From NCBI GenBank assembly GCA_046316025.1, contig JBKCXU010000040.1:1-6027 (forward strand): a DNA stretch of 6,027 bases, given 5' to 3'. The notes under the pieces were generated by a model. That model saw nothing but the letters and a program-made list of their open reading frames with translations. It was not told the origin of the DNA and searched no databases. The DNA comes from JAJTHJ01 sp046316025. GTDB taxonomy: Bacteria > Pseudomonadota > Gammaproteobacteria > Burkholderiales > Burkholderiaceae_F. Shown here in pieces: positions 5,493-6,027 of this stretch (positions are counted from its first letter, which is position 1; every line of letters starts with the position of its first letter). Made by a program: the position numbers and the translations under genes.

Positions 5493-6027
5493 GCATCACG
5501 CTGCTGACTCCCGAGCAGATGCACGCGCAGTTGCGGCAGTGGCTGCCCAACGTCTATCAGTCCCGCGATGCGCACGGCGAGCTGGACCGCTTCCTGGGCC
5601 TTTTTGCCGCGCATCTGGCGCGGCTGCGGGCGCGCACCGCGCAGCAGTACGACGACTTGTTCATCGACTCCTGTCAGCCCTGGGTGATTCCGTATCTGGC
5701 CGATCTGGTCGGCACCTCGGTCCTTTATCCGCAGGCCGAGGCGGCGCGCAACCGGCTGGACGTGCTCAACACCCTGCGCTGGCGCCGCGCCAAGGGCACC
5801 GCGCAGGCGATGGCGGAGATGTCTGCCGTCATTGGCGGCTGGGGCGCCCATGCCGCCGAGATGTTCGAGCGGCTCGTCGCCACCGTGCATCCGGCCCATC
5901 CGCAGCGGCCGCTGGCCTGGACGCTCGATCTGCGCGACGGCGCCGCACTCGCCCGCACCGCCCAGGCGCCCGCGCTGTCGCCGGCGCGGCTGCTGCCCGA
6001 TCTCCGGCGCGGCCGGCCGCAGCCCGG
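5489..6027 (+). CDS. P2 gpI-like phage tail protein, 5' part (TIGR02242-like; runs off the window)
   Basis: The first 179 codons plus two bases are present with no stop before the window edge. The start at ATG 5489 has AGGG five bases upstream. The N-terminal region has LLTPEQMHAQLRQWLPNVYQ and a helix ELDRFLGLFAAHLARLR (31-47). Then come CQPWVIPYLADLVGT (62-76) and the family hallmark RNRLDVLNTLRWRRAKGTAQ (87-106), leading to a GGW turn (116-118). The pattern NTxxxRRxKGT followed by a hydrophobic helix is what I know from the 'phage tail protein' genes directly downstream of J-like baseplate genes in eCIS clusters and from P2 gpI relatives. gpI proteins sit at the edge of the baseplate wedge and connect to fibres. 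The segment after about 145 becomes Ala/Arg/Pro-rich and less recognisable. Family assignment is confident; total length and C-terminal domains cannot be seen. Confidence 0.87.
   Translation, partial: MSITLLTPEQMHAQLRQWLPNVYQSRDAHGELDRFLGLFAAHLARLRARTAQQYDDLFIDSCQPWVIPYLADLVGTSVLYPQAEAARNRLDVLNTLRWRRAKGTAQAMAEMSAVIGGWGAHAAEMFERLVATVHPAHPQRPLAWTLDLRDGAALARTAQAPALSPARLLPDLRRGRPQP

Noticed and set aside
5045..5899. 284-aa minus-strand ORF across the gpI-like start
   Set aside because: It is antisense to two supported genes across a junction with good sense-strand signals; its composition is Arg/Pro/Ala-rich with no motif.

Overview
The window is a high-GC (roughly 70% by eye) stretch from a bacterial chromosome. 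Codon use is strongly biased to G/C in third position. C/G-rich palindromes at the left end resemble the dispersed repeats common in beta- and gammaproteobacterial genomes of this composition (for example Rhodocyclales, Burkholderiales, Xanthomonadales). That taxonomic guess is inference; no marker gene is present.

Layout: positions 1-145 are non-coding and hold two strong hairpins separated by a GTTTTCT-flanked spacer, followed by a short stretch with no recognisable promoter. From 146 to the right edge the + strand is one tightly packed operon of five genes: an 89-aa protein of unknown function (146-415), a gpW/gp25-family baseplate protein (412-816), a baseplate J/gp47-type assembly protein (809-2596, GTG start), a second and much larger baseplate J-like protein (2596-5475), and the first 179 codons of a P2 gpI-like phage tail protein (5489 to the window end, incomplete). 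The first four genes overlap by 4, 8 and 1 bases; the last starts 13 bases after its neighbour, bridged by a 6-codon mini-ORF.

Together these genes specify much of the baseplate of a contractile phage-tail-like particle. The gp25-like protein would link the sheath and hub to the wedge, the two J-like proteins would form the wedge, and the gpI-like protein would sit at the wedge periphery where fibres attach. The combination of two J-like paralogues in tandem followed by a gpI-like protein with an RRxKGT motif is typical of extracellular contractile injection systems (eCIS, relatives of the Serratia antifeeding prophage and PVC particles) rather than of T6SS. A tailed prophage cannot be excluded because sheath, tube, spike, ATPase and any capsid genes lie outside the window.

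The most informative observation is that the two J-like proteins are collinear paralogues: landmark motifs are spaced almost identically in their C-terminal halves, and the second protein has about 350 extra residues inserted before that conserved core. No loci unrelated to the baseplate operon were found; the long ORFs in other frames and on the minus strand are composition artefacts.
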